A stretch of DNA of 64,000 nucleotides from Berkiella sp050247135. GTDB taxonomy: Bacteria > Pseudomonadota > Gammaproteobacteria > Berkiellales > Berkiellaceae. Under the pieces are notes generated by a model. The model saw only the letters and a list, made by a program, of their open reading frames with translations. It was not told the origin of the DNA and ran no database searches. Every line of letters starts with the position of its first letter. Position 1 is the first letter of the stretch. Location: NCBI GenBank assembly GCA_050247135.1, contig JBFWUT010000012.1, positions 7,788 through 71,787 on the forward strand, written 5' to 3'. A program made the translations under genes and the position numbers. Below, one piece after another: positions 8,410-17,496 of the stretch.

Positions 8410-8433
8410 GGTGATTCTCGTATAATAGTCACC
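8410..8433 (+). promoter_or_regulatory. Possible promoter -10 box within a small dyad, upstream of the symporter
   Basis: A perfect TATAAT (8421-8426) lies about 39 bases before the symporter ATG. It is enclosed by GGTGA (8410-8414) and TCACC (8429-8433), a five-base inverted repeat that could be an operator over the -10 box. No good -35 hexamer is visible. The rest of the gap (8198-8409) is AT-rich without other recognised features. Confidence 0.3.
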
Positions 8434-8464
8434 TAAATTGGTTCGACACGAGGCCAAGCATTCT

Positions 8465-9649
8465 ATGAAACAACTCATTCAATTCCTCAAAAAAATGGGT
8501 TTGCCGTTGCTATTGCTCTTGATTTTAGTATTACCTTTATTTTGGGGGAAATTTATTCCCGTTACAGCAAAGGCATTCTTGTACTCCTTGAGTCTCTCGA
8601 TGAAGGCCATATTATTGGTGATATTGCCGTTTATCATTTTTAGTTTTGTATTTTCAGCAATCATGAATCTTAAATCGGGTGTTTTTAAATTTATTCTCAC
8701 CTTGATAGCGATGATATTTCTTTCTAATAGCGCGGCTATCTTTACCGGTTTTACGGTGGGTTCAATTATCTTACCTAAGCTTTCTATTGCGGCCCATACG
8801 CCACCAGATGCACAGATGCTATTAACGCCATTGTGGACTTTGAAGTTAAAAAATTGGATCCCAAATCAATATGCCTTAATTGCCGGCTTTATATTGGGCA
8901 TTATTTTCTCTTTCTGGAAAATGGCCATTGCCGATAAAACAGCAAAAAACTTAAACAAACTGGCCAATGCTTTCTTAAAAATAGTCTTTATTCCCTTATT
9001 GCCTTTATTTATCCTGGGCTTTGTCTTTAAGTTGGAACATGATCAATTATTAGCAAAAGCACTGCGTACATTTGGTCCGGTGTTTTTTGTAGTAGTTGGC
9101 ACGCAAATAACTTACTTATTGGTGCTCTATTTTTGTGCGGCAAAAGGATCAATAAAAACATTTTTTGATTACATCAAAAATATCCTGCCTGCGACCATCA
9201 CAGGTTTTAGCACCCTCTCAAGTGCTGCAAGCATGCCCGTTTTAATTTTATGCACTGAAAAGAATTTATCTGAGCCTGCGATTGCTGAAATGGTTATTCC
9301 TGCGACCATCAATACTCATACAATAGGTAGTGCCATAGGTATCACCCTTTTATCCTTAACTACGTTGCTGGCATTTGGTCATGCTTTGCCAACATTTTAT
9401 GAGTTTTTTGAATTCGGCTTTATTTATGCGTTAGCTAAATTTGCTGTTGCTGCAGTCCCTGGTGGCGCAATTATTGTTGTCACCCCGTTATTGGAAAGTT
9501 ATTTTCATTTTACCGGTGAAATGGTTGGCTTAATTACTGCCATTTATATGTTATTTGACCCATTTGGCACGGCAACCAATGTGACGGGAAATGGTTTTTT
9601 CCCCATCGCTTTTTCGCGGATTTTTGATTTTAAGTTGACGAAAAATTAG
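8465..9649 (+). CDS. Dicarboxylate/amino acid:cation symporter family protein (SDF/DAACS)
   Basis: This 394-residue, strongly hydrophobic protein has about eight or more membrane segments. It carries the family's serine-rich re-entrant motif, here STLSSAASMPV (about residues 247-257), followed by VIPATINTHTIGS, which replaces the usual VIPLGATINMDG. Near the C terminus are FDPFGTATNVTGN, matching the second hairpin and TM8 substrate region. Members of the family move glutamate, aspartate or C4-dicarboxylates with sodium or protons. The changed NMDG-like motif makes the substrate uncertain. ATG 8465 is favoured over the in-frame GTG at 8438. Confidence 0.85.
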   Translation: MKQLIQFLKKMGLPLLLLLILVLPLFWGKFIPVTAKAFLYSLSLSMKAILLVILPFIIFSFVFSAIMNLKSGVFKFILTLIAMIFLSNSAAIFTGFTVGSIILPKLSIAAHTPPDAQMLLTPLWTLKLKNWIPNQYALIAGFILGIIFSFWKMAIADKTAKNLNKLANAFLKIVFIPLLPLFILGFVFKLEHDQLLAKALRTFGPVFFVVVGTQITYLLVLYFCAAKGSIKTFFDYIKNILPATITGFSTLSSAASMPVLILCTEKNLSEPAIAEMVIPATINTHTIGSAIGITLLSLTTLLAFGHALPTFYEFFEFGFIYALAKFAVAAVPGGAIIVVTPLLESYFHFTGEMVGLITAIYMLFDPFGTATNVTGNGFFPIAFSRIFDFKLTKN

Positions 9650-9702
9650 CAAGAATTTATCTTTAAGGAATGAAGTAATAAGTGTCATGCAAAGGATAGC
9701 AT

Positions 9703-10221
9703 ATGAGAGGTATCTGGCTTCTACTTGCGAGCCTCAGTATTGTTTATAGTGTCAGCGTCACTGCAAAAATCAATTCTTCAACTGTGGCAAAGACAGATAA
9801 AATTGATTTTATTCATATTGAAAAACAAAAACGTCGGATGACTGTTTTCTATGCGGATAAAAACCCCAAAACTTACCGTATTGCCTTAGGATTTGCGCCA
9901 GAAGGTCCTAAAATGGCAATGGGTGATGGTAAAACCCCGGAAGGCGTGTATACCATCACGTATAAAAACCCGCAGAGCCAATTTCACCGCTCTTTGAAAC
10001 TTTCTTATCCAGCACAGCAAGATTGGGAACGCGCAAAGCAGCAAGGCGTGCATCCTGGTAGTGATATCATGATCCATGGTTTGAGTGAACGTCATAGTCG
10101 CATCGGTAAATGGCATGCGCTGAAAGATTGGACATTGGGTTGCATCGCTGTCACCAATGATGAGATCGAAGAGATCTATCAGTTAGCGGACTTGGGTACT
10201 AAAGTGAAAATTTCACCTTAA
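9703..10221 (+). CDS. L,D-transpeptidase family protein (YkuD domain)
   Basis: The protein has 172 residues with a signal peptide (MRGIWLLLASLSIVYSVSVTA). The YkuD domain follows: an N-terminal IHIEKQKRRMTVFY strand, GDGKTPEGVYTI, then HG (IMIHGLSE) and the catalytic block WTLGCIAVTNDEI, with the nucleophilic Cys in GCIAV and the active His in IHG. Such enzymes act in the periplasm, making 3-3 peptidoglycan cross-links or attaching proteins to peptidoglycan. This short version has no LysM or other binding domain. A separate secreted protein gene follows 67 bases downstream. Confidence 0.9.
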   Translation: MRGIWLLLASLSIVYSVSVTAKINSSTVAKTDKIDFIHIEKQKRRMTVFYADKNPKTYRIALGFAPEGPKMAMGDGKTPEGVYTITYKNPQSQFHRSLKLSYPAQQDWERAKQQGVHPGSDIMIHGLSERHSRIGKWHALKDWTLGCIAVTNDEIEEIYQLADLGTKVKISP

Positions 10222-10288
10222 TCTGCTCAAAAAAACAGTTTCACATGGCTTATACTCTTGTCAGAGTTCAATCCAAAAGGTGGTTAAA

Positions 10289-10675
10289 ATGAGATATGTA
10301 TTTACAGTTTGCTTGCTACTCTGGCTGCCATTGGCGCTAAATGCCCAGGGTTGCAAAGAGATCTTAGATAAACTTCCTCGCCATTCGGGAGACTCTAACG
10401 TTTTCGCCAAGCAAGTTGAAAACTATAAAAAGGCTTGTAAAGAACGTCCTAGCTCAGAAGATCCTGAAAAATTAAAAGATTGTATTGATGCAGGTATGCG
10501 ATCCTTGGGGGTAGCTGGTAATTATGTTGCGGCCGAAGAAATGGCAGTTCGCGAATGCAATAATGGTAATGAACAAGTTAGCAAGAACTGGTTAGGCATG
10601 GTGATCAAGAACAATAATGCTTCTGAGGAAGAACGTGCGATAGCAAACCAAGTAATCAATGGTCCGACGCAATAG
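10289..10675 (+). CDS. Small exported hypothetical protein
   Basis: From ATG 10289, preceded by AGGTGG, the product is 128 residues. It has a clear signal peptide (MRYVFTVCLLLWLPLALNAQG). The mature part is hydrophilic and helical with several Cys (GCKEIL, KACKERP, KDCIDAG, RECNNG), which may form two disulphides in the periplasm. I do not recognise the family. The last 20 bases overlap the end of the convergent rsmA gene. Confidence 0.7.
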   Translation: MRYVFTVCLLLWLPLALNAQGCKEILDKLPRHSGDSNVFAKQVENYKKACKERPSSEDPEKLKDCIDAGMRSLGVAGNYVAAEEMAVRECNNGNEQVSKNWLGMVIKNNNASEEERAIANQVINGPTQ

Positions 10676-11450
10676 CATTGCTCAAGGTCACATATTCACT
10701 GATCGTCAATGTCTCAGGACGCCTGCTAGGATCGATTCCCACCAAATCAAAAATTTCTGGCGCTACACAAGTGTGTAGCGCATTTTTTAAGGTCTTACGT
10801 CGGTGTTGAAACGCAACATTCACCACATTAGCAAAAGTCGCATAGTGTTTTGCTTTGGGGTGCGGCCGGTCTTCTGTATACGGTTTTAAGAAAATCAGGC
10901 TTGACATAACCTTAGGAGGCGGATTAAAGGCCGTCGGTGGAATATCAAAAAGCCGACTCGTTTCGCAAGCATATTGGATCATAATGCTCAAACGACCATA
11001 GTCAGCAGCCCCAACTTGGGCGCACATTCTCATGACGACTTCTTTTTGCAACATGAATATCATGTTTTCGATCGCAGGTGCAAATAGCAGTATATGAAAT
11101 AATAAAGGCGTTGAAATATTATAAGGTAAATTGCCGAACACTCGCAGAGGCTTGCTTGTATTGGCTAGTCTATTAAAATCAAAATCGAGCGCATCCTGAT
11201 GGTGGATGGTCACCTCTGAATCTGAATAAGTGCTTTTTAAACGTTCTACGAGATCATTATCGATTTCTATCACATGAAAATGGGGGATGAGCTGATGCAC
11301 GCGCGAGGTTAATGCGCCAGTGCCTGCGCCAATTTCGACTAAGTTATCCAAGGGCTGAATGTTGAGAGCATTAACAATTTTATCAATGATTTGCGTATCA
11401 ATTAGAAAATTTTGTCCAAATCGCTTGCGTGGTTGGTGGGAGTCATTCAT
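10656..11450 (-). CDS. rsmA: 16S rRNA (adenine1518/1519-N6) dimethyltransferase RsmA (KsgA)
   Basis: The protein has 264 residues and the family layout: RKRFGQNFLID at the N terminus, the SAM-binding VEIGAGTGALT, and the catalytic GNLPYNISTPL motif, with a C-terminal RRKTLKNAL helix. The enzyme dimethylates two adjacent adenines near the 3' end of 16S rRNA during small-subunit maturation. Its start overlaps the pdxA stop by four bases, consistent with translational coupling in the lptD-surA-pdxA-rsmA operon, an order widespread in Gammaproteobacteria. Confidence 0.97.
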   Translation of the reverse strand: MNDSHQPRKRFGQNFLIDTQIIDKIVNALNIQPLDNLVEIGAGTGALTSRVHQLIPHFHVIEIDNDLVERLKSTYSDSEVTIHHQDALDFDFNRLANTSKPLRVFGNLPYNISTPLLFHILLFAPAIENMIFMLQKEVVMRMCAQVGAADYGRLSIMIQYACETSRLFDIPPTAFNPPPKVMSSLIFLKPYTEDRPHPKAKHYATFANVVNVAFQHRRKTLKNALHTCVAPEIFDLVGIDPSRRPETLTISEYVTLSNAIASDH

Positions 11451-12439
11451 GTATTGCTCACCTGTAAAGCAGCGAGATTAAGCGCATGGTGTAGGCTGGA
11501 TGGGTCTGCCTTGCCTGTGCCGGCCAGTTCAAGCGCAGTACCGTGATCAACTGAGGTACGTAAAAAGGGGAGACCCAAAGTGACATTCACTATCTGTCCA
11601 AAAAATATTGATTTTAAAGGTGCAAGTCCTTGATCATGATACATTGCCAGCATTGCATCCATGCCGCGGCGATTCTTAGCGATAAAAGCCGTATCCGCAC
11701 TTAAAGGTCCTTTAATATTAAAACCTTGTTTTTGCCATTTCGCTATCGTTGGAGCTATTACCCGTTGCTCCTCAGTTCCAATCGTTCCCTCTTCCCCGGC
11801 ATGAGGATTCAGACCGAGCACATGTATGCAGGGAGAGTTTTTTTTAAAATATCGCTGTAAACCTTGATGCAGCAATTGTATTGCGCAATCTAGATGGGAT
11901 GCCGTGATTGCTTCGCTGACTGCCTGCAAAGGAAGATGCGTCGTTGCCATTCCCAAAATGAATTCAGGTGTGTGAAACGTCATCAATACATTTTCTACTT
12001 GGCTGAGGTCGCGCAAATATTCTGTGTGTCCAGAAAAAGAAAAACCAGCTTGATGAATAATCGCTTTATGAACCGGAGCTGTCACCATAGCATCTAATTC
12101 GTTATTAAGACAAAGCTCAGCGGCACGATCTAACGTTTTGAGCACATAGGAACTATTTGCTGCATTCAACTGACCTGCAATACAGGGTGCGGCTAATGGA
12201 ATGGGCACAATCTTCAGCTTACTCTGACCATTTGCGCGAGCTGGCAGTTTTGGATCAAATTCACTGAAGTCAATGGATAGCCCTAATTTAGCTGCTCTTG
12301 CTTGCAACAACTCAGGCGATGCCACGATCACAACTTCAGCGGGCAATGCAAGCTGCGCTAGCTGCAAGCAAATATCAGGGCCAATTCCTGCGGGTTCCCC
12401 GGGTGTGAGCGCTATCCTAGGAATTGGCATTGTCAGCAT
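11447..12439 (-). CDS. pdxA: 4-hydroxythreonine-4-phosphate dehydrogenase PdxA
   Basis: The protein has 330 residues. It shows the PdxA signature TPGEPAGIGPD near the N terminus, TAPVHKAIIHQAGFSFSGHTE in the middle, GLNPHAGEEGTIGTEE, and AMYHDQGLAPLK, which contains metal and substrate ligands. It oxidises 4-phosphohydroxy-L-threonine in pyridoxal 5'-phosphate synthesis. ATG 12439 lies inside the end of surA (23-base overlap). A second ATG at 12430 is possible; neither has a strong ribosome site, which suggests coupling to surA translation. Confidence 0.96.
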   Translation of the reverse strand: MLTMPIPRIALTPGEPAGIGPDICLQLAQLALPAEVVIVASPELLQARAAKLGLSIDFSEFDPKLPARANGQSKLKIVPIPLAAPCIAGQLNAANSSYVLKTLDRAAELCLNNELDAMVTAPVHKAIIHQAGFSFSGHTEYLRDLSQVENVLMTFHTPEFILGMATTHLPLQAVSEAITASHLDCAIQLLHQGLQRYFKKNSPCIHVLGLNPHAGEEGTIGTEEQRVIAPTIAKWQKQGFNIKGPLSADTAFIAKNRRGMDAMLAMYHDQGLAPLKSIFFGQIVNVTLGLPFLRTSVDHGTALELAGTGKADPSSLHHALNLAALQVSNT

Positions 12440-13715
12440 TAATTTTCACATAAGCTTCATCGCGCAATTGTCGCACCCACTCTTGCTGCTTTTCTTCAAA
12501 TTTGCGCTGCTGAAGCATTTCACGGGCTTTTTGCCTTAAGGAAACATCATCTGTTCCTTGTGCTTGTCGTTCTTGCACTTCAATCAGGTGCCAGCCAAAA
12601 GGTGTTTTCACAGGTTCACTGATCTGATTCAGTGCTAATTTTTCCATCGCATTAGCAAATTCAGGCACTAAAACGTCTTTGGTTACCCATCCCAAATCAC
12701 CACCATTGGTTGATGAGCCTAGATCTTGCGAATGCGCTTTTGCTAGCTGTGAAAAATCTTCCCCTTTTGTGAGTTTGGCTCGAATATCATTGATACGGGC
12801 GAGCGCGTCACGATCTGAGGTTACTGCGTTGGTTTTGATAAGAATATGTCGCACTCGTGTCTTATCGATTGCCCCGATAACTTGCTGTGCGGTTCTTTTC
12901 TCTAGCAGTTTAATAATATGAAACCCTGAGTTACTACGAATAGGCTCCGGCACTTCTTGAGGCTTTAAAGTTGGTACAACTTTTTCAAATAAGGTAGGTA
13001 ATTCTGGGAGCTTACGCCATCCTAAATCACCACCTTGCAGAGCGCCTTCACCTTGTGATTCGGCCATGGCGAGCGTTGCAAAATCCTCCCCCTGACGTAA
13101 TTTAGCGACGACTTTTGTTGCTTGTTGAGTTGCAGCATCAATTTGTTGAGGTGATGGAGAATCTGGTAAAGCGATTAAAATATGGCCGAGACGATATTCA
13201 CTCACCAGGCTGCCAAAACCATTGGGTGACTGCATGAATTGGTTCACTTCTTGCTCTGAAACTTGCACATTGCCAAGGATGTCTCGTTGTTGTAATTGTG
13301 AGACAACCATTTGACGGCGGATATTATCGCGATATTGATTGTAGTCCATGCCCTGTGAATTAATGGCTTCGCGCAGTTGCGTCACGGATAGGCCATTTTG
13401 TCTCGCAATATTAGAAATAGCACTGTCTAGAGCGCTTTCATCCACTTGCAACCCGGTTTTTTTTGCAAGCTGAAGTTGGATCTCATTCACAATCAAATGT
13501 TCTAGTACTTGTTTTTCGAGGATCGCAGCTTCCGGCGCGGTATTGCCAGAATGCTGGATTTGCTGTTTCACCATTTGGAGTTCATTGTTGAGCTCGCTGC
13601 GTGTGATCACCGAATCATTGACGATGGCAGCAATACCATCCAGAGATTGCGGCTTAGCAATGGCACAGGCAGACACGAGAGCGATACAGCCAATAAAACC
13701 TTTTAATATGCGCAT
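12417..13715 (-). CDS. surA: Periplasmic chaperone and peptidyl-prolyl isomerase SurA
   Basis: The protein has 432 residues and begins with a signal peptide (MRILKGFIGCIALVSACAIA). A SurA N-terminal chaperone region follows (LDGIAAIVNDSVITRSEL). Two parvulin domains come next, starting near RLGHILIALPDSPSP and TRVRHILIKTNAV, each with GGDLGW. A C-terminal helix ends the protein. The family escorts unfolded beta-barrel proteins such as LptD to the BAM complex. It lies directly downstream of lptD, its best-known client, 102 bases apart on the same strand. Confidence 0.96.
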   Translation of the reverse strand: MRILKGFIGCIALVSACAIAKPQSLDGIAAIVNDSVITRSELNNELQMVKQQIQHSGNTAPEAAILEKQVLEHLIVNEIQLQLAKKTGLQVDESALDSAISNIARQNGLSVTQLREAINSQGMDYNQYRDNIRRQMVVSQLQQRDILGNVQVSEQEVNQFMQSPNGFGSLVSEYRLGHILIALPDSPSPQQIDAATQQATKVVAKLRQGEDFATLAMAESQGEGALQGGDLGWRKLPELPTLFEKVVPTLKPQEVPEPIRSNSGFHIIKLLEKRTAQQVIGAIDKTRVRHILIKTNAVTSDRDALARINDIRAKLTKGEDFSQLAKAHSQDLGSSTNGGDLGWVTKDVLVPEFANAMEKLALNQISEPVKTPFGWHLIEVQERQAQGTDDVSLRQKAREMLQQRKFEEKQQEWVRQLRDEAYVKINADNANS

Positions 13716-13817
13716 AATAAACCTATTGTTGAAGTGATAGCTAGTTAAATTGCATTATGCCCGCGGGGCTTGCCTTTTGCCGCTTATTTTCCCTTAAAAG
13801 CAAAGGGATGTTAAGTG

Positions 13818-16355
13818 CTAGTACAAGGAAATATCATTGGGCGGAAAGAGTTTTTCTCTTGCAGATTGTACCCAATTTTGTCTTTCTCTTAAGGGAATAT
13901 AACCTGGGATCTTTTGCTTTAGCTTACCATCGGGGTTATTTAAACCTATCGCACTCAAGCCCTTGAAAACAATCTGGGCAAAAACACCTGTCGCATGTGC
14001 TTGAGGGTAGAAAAAGTTATTGGACTGGCGATAACGCGAACCAATTAATTGTACCGCCACACAGCAACCACTGTATTCTACTCCACCCAATACTTCAATC
14101 GTTTGACGCTGTTGCAAATTGTAGTGCCAACGTGAGAGCAGTTGCCAGTGGATATTTAGTGGCCAAAATACGGAAATATCAGCTTGGTGTAAGCTACCAA
14201 TCTCGCCAGAGTCTAAATTAATCTGAGCAATATCATGCCTTAGCCAATAATAGTTTAAGTTGATAATTTTATTGTTATAGGTTTGATATTGTATGTTAAA
14301 AGCAGCTTGCTCAGTATCTCGGGTAACGGCATCTAGCTGCCAAAATGCTCCTCCTGACCAATAATCACTGGCGTTCCATTCCGCTTGAGCAATGAGATCG
14401 GAATGTTGAGAATGAGCGTGCTGATCTTCAAATAAATGACAGATATTTTCTTGGCCTAATTCTTCACAAAGCGAAACGTGTCGTTTTTGAAAGTAGAAAA
14501 TTTGACCAATACTGGCACGCAGTAATTCTCGGCCACCTTCTTTGGGGAAAAGCCGGGAAGTTAAGCTGGCACTGACTTGGTTTGCATCACTGATTCTATC
14601 GTGTCCGCTAAAACGATTATCCCGAAAGAGCTGACTATAGCTAAAGTTGTTAATACCACTATCAAAATTGGGATAAAAATATTGTGCACGAAATGGCACA
14701 TACAAGTAATAAAGTCGTGGTTCTAAGGTCTGCTTGTATTGGCATTGTTGATAAACAAAATCACGCTCAAAAAACAAGCCACTATCAACATCATACAACG
14801 GAATGGTGCGACTTGGATGGTGAGGTAAATTTTCCTGAGTCGCGTCGGCTCCAAGATGTAAATAGTATTGTAACCAATCAAGTTGATAGCGCGGGGTAAT
14901 ATAATAATATGTGCCGGCCAAAGGCAAACTAATGCTAGGTCGTAAATGCAACCTTTGCCCCGTTGTTGGTTCGGCTCTGGTTAGTAAATTGGGTTTATGA
15001 GCGAAATTAACGGTTTCACCACTTAACCCGAAAGTCATATTCAAAAATTGATCAGGGTAAATGGCTTGAAAAACCCACTGTGGTTGTCGCTTATAAATTT
15101 CTTCATTAATTGGTTTTGAAAGGGGTTGTAGTACTTGATACTCTTCGATGTTAAATGTATGGGTCCAATTTTCGCCATAGTAAGAAAGATTCGCTTGCTG
15201 TGGAAGCTGCACGGTACTGGCTGTGTGGATATCGTTGCCTAAATCGACAAAGTAATTATCATCACTCACATAATCAAAAATCATATTGAGTTGCCAGTCG
15301 TAACCAAATTGAGAGGTATGACGATAATTGAGCGCATATCGGCTATCGCTGCCCTCTAAGCCCAAAATTCGTGGATCGCCTTTAGATAATCCACCGGGTG
15401 GACTCAAGAGATTCTCTCTACTAAAAGTGCCATATTTCCTATCATTGGGCAAAAAGTGCCATTGAAAAGTTCCTTCACCGTAAGGAAATAAATAACGTAA
15501 CTTGGTTTGCGCTTCCGTGCCGCGCTCGCTGAGCCAGCGTCCTGCAAAGGTCACATCATAATTGGGGGCTGCATTCCAATAGTAAGGTATGATCACTTCA
15601 TTGCCAGAATTACTGGAAGCACCATAGCTTGGGAATAAAAAGCCACTATGTCGCTTGTTATCAATTGGGTAATTAAAATAAGGAAAATAAAAAATGGGAA
15701 CTTCATGAAAATCGAAGCGGATATGATTAACGACTGCTCGACCTGTTTGCGGATAAAAAGATAATTTTTTAGCGCTTAATACCCAAGTGTCTTGGTTAGG
15801 CGCACAAGTGGTATAAGTCGCATCTTGTAAAAGGATCACATCTTTTTGTACGGTAATATGTTCTGCATGACCCCGAGCATGTCTTGCATACCAGCGGTAA
15901 GAAGTTTCATCTAAAGCAAAGAGCTGCTTAGAATGAAGGTATTCGGCGCGTTGTCCCCAAATATTTAAACCGGGGGAAGTGTAATGGATGCCCCCTGTCG
16001 CAATGAGTTTTTCCCATTCGCCAGAGCTTGCTAAGCGATCAACGGTGATCTCGTCGGCATGGAGTGTGCGCAAGCCCTGCTTAAGTGCTACAGAGCCGCG
16101 TAAAACCGAAGATCCTTGCAAAGTAAATTCAGTTTCATCTGCCGATAGTTCAACAGGAAGCGACCACGAATCGTCAATCTGGGGATATTCGGTATCGTAA
16201 GACAGGTAATGGCCTTTGCACAGGCTAACGTTACCGGGTTCGCTTACCCAATCATTGAACGATTCTTGTTTAAATGCACAAGAAGCCCAAATACTGCTTG
16301 TCGACGCAAGACCTGTTAAAAAAAGTAAAAATGCTAACCTAATGATACTCTTGAT
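13818..16355 (-). CDS. lptD: LPS-assembly protein LptD, with no canonical start codon visible
   Basis: This is the outer-membrane LPS translocon barrel. The frame holds an exported N terminus (KSIIRLAFLLFLTGLAS...SIWASC), an OstA/LptA-like beta-jellyroll region, and a large barrel of about 600 residues. The conserved Cys pair (YSGCCVAV) lies near the C terminus, with N-terminal Cys at WASC and SLCKGHY for the two disulphides. The first ATG, GTG or TTG in this frame is TTG 16121, which would remove the signal peptide and a Cys, so I reject it. The frame opens just after a TAA at 16365-16367. ATC 16355 (used here) or ATT 16343 are the only plausible starts, unless there is an indel. Length from ATC is about 845 residues. 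LptD partners with LptE and is folded with SurA's help. Confidence 0.85.
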   Translation of the reverse strand: MKSIIRLAFLLFLTGLASTSSIWASCAFKQESFNDWVSEPGNVSLCKGHYLSYDTEYPQIDDSWSLPVELSADETEFTLQGSSVLRGSVALKQGLRTLHADEITVDRLASSGEWEKLIATGGIHYTSPGLNIWGQRAEYLHSKQLFALDETSYRWYARHARGHAEHITVQKDVILLQDATYTTCAPNQDTWVLSAKKLSFYPQTGRAVVNHIRFDFHEVPIFYFPYFNYPIDNKRHSGFLFPSYGASSNSGNEVIIPYYWNAAPNYDVTFAGRWLSERGTEAQTKLRYLFPYGEGTFQWHFLPNDRKYGTFSRENLLSPPGGLSKGDPRILGLEGSDSRYALNYRHTSQFGYDWQLNMIFDYVSDDNYFVDLGNDIHTASTVQLPQQANLSYYGENWTHTFNIEEYQVLQPLSKPINEEIYKRQPQWVFQAIYPDQFLNMTFGLSGETVNFAHKPNLLTRAEPTTGQRLHLRPSISLPLAGTYYYITPRYQLDWLQYYLHLGADATQENLPHHPSRTIPLYDVDSGLFFERDFVYQQCQYKQTLEPRLYYLYVPFRAQYFYPNFDSGINNFSYSQLFRDNRFSGHDRISDANQVSASLTSRLFPKEGGRELLRASIGQIFYFQKRHVSLCEELGQENICHLFEDQHAHSQHSDLIAQAEWNASDYWSGGAFWQLDAVTRDTEQAAFNIQYQTYNNKIINLNYYWLRHDIAQINLDSGEIGSLHQADISVFWPLNIHWQLLSRWHYNLQQRQTIEVLGGVEYSGCCVAVQLIGSRYRQSNNFFYPQAHATGVFAQIVFKGLSAIGLNNPDGKLKQKIPGYIPLRERQNWVQSAREKLFPPNDISLY

Positions 16356-16457
16356 CTCACTTTTTTAGGAATCAAATGAATTGCACAGATTGTAAGCGAG
16401 CCTCGCTATCAGGTATATACCCTTTATAGAGTATACTGAGCAGGAAATGGGGGCATC

Positions 16458-17483
16458 GTGAAAAAGTTAGAATTCAAGCATTGGATTAGCGAGGCGCTGG
16501 GAACAGAGCATTTTCAAATCAATCCGCTCAAAGGTGATGCGAGTTTTCGCAGCTATTATCGCGTTCATCATGCGGATAAAAGCTACATCGCCATGCTTGC
16601 GCCTCCTGACAAAGAAAAAACAGACATGTTTGTGGCTATCGCTAAAAGCTGGAAAACCTATGGTTTACTGGTGCCAACGGTTTGGGCATGGCAGCCCCAG
16701 CAAGGATTTGTTTTGCTGTCTGACTTTGGCGATACTTTGTTGCTGAACGCACTAGATAAACAAAGCGCGCCAGGCTATTACGCCAAAGCGATGCAAAGTT
16801 TGTTACCTTTGCAAAGAGCTAAGCCGGTGGATTTCCAGTTACCTGCATTTGCTGGCGCTCACACCGCGAATGAGTTGGGATTATTCAATGAATGGTTTGT
16901 AGAAAAATTACTGGGTCTTTCTCTTAAACCGGGTGAACAAGAACTCATTCAAACTGTTTTTAATGATTTGGCTCTATGTGTCCAAGAGCAACCTCAAGTT
17001 GTTATTCACCGAGACTATCACTCTCGAAATCTCATGGTGTTGCCTGATGAAAGATTGGGTGTGATTGATTTTCAAGACGCGATGATGGGTCCGATTACTT
17101 ATGATCTCGTCTCATTACTGAAAGATTGTTACATTAAGTGGCCTAAAGAAACGGTCGCCGCATGGGCAATGGATTTTTACCATGCCTTGAAAGCACAAAA
17201 TAGCATTGGTGATGTTTCTTTTGGTCAATTTATGGAATGGTTTGATGGTGTTGGATTGCAGCGTCATTTGAAAGTATTAGGCGTTTTTTCTCGGCTCAAG
17301 ATCCGAGATAACAAAGCGCATTATTTAAACGACATTCCACGGATTATGGAATATGTGCTGGAAGTGACGCAACGATATCCTTATTTGCAACCGTTTGATA
17401 ACTGGTTGCGACAAGTGATTTTACCTATTCTAAGCCCCATATTGGCAGAGCATGCCACATCTTCTGATAGTAAAGTAGCATAG
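16458..17483 (+). CDS. amgK: N-acetylmuramate/N-acetylglucosamine-1-kinase AmgK
   Basis: This 341-residue protein is of the aminoglycoside-phosphotransferase fold (COG3178). It has GDASFRSYYRV as the nucleotide loop, a VVIHRDYHSRNLMVL catalytic loop and GVIDFQDAMMGP as the metal loop. AmgK phosphorylates the anomeric carbon of MurNAc or GlcNAc in the cell-wall recycling route that bypasses de novo UDP-MurNAc synthesis and is linked to intrinsic fosfomycin tolerance in Pseudomonas. The start is GTG 16458, behind GGGGG. It is divergent from lptD and followed after 13 bases by murU, the same arrangement as in Pseudomonas. Confidence 0.92.
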   Translation: MKKLEFKHWISEALGTEHFQINPLKGDASFRSYYRVHHADKSYIAMLAPPDKEKTDMFVAIAKSWKTYGLLVPTVWAWQPQQGFVLLSDFGDTLLLNALDKQSAPGYYAKAMQSLLPLQRAKPVDFQLPAFAGAHTANELGLFNEWFVEKLLGLSLKPGEQELIQTVFNDLALCVQEQPQVVIHRDYHSRNLMVLPDERLGVIDFQDAMMGPITYDLVSLLKDCYIKWPKETVAAWAMDFYHALKAQNSIGDVSFGQFMEWFDGVGLQRHLKVLGVFSRLKIRDNKAHYLNDIPRIMEYVLEVTQRYPYLQPFDNWLRQVILPILSPILAEHATSSDSKVA

Positions 17484-17496
17484 GAACAAAGGATAG

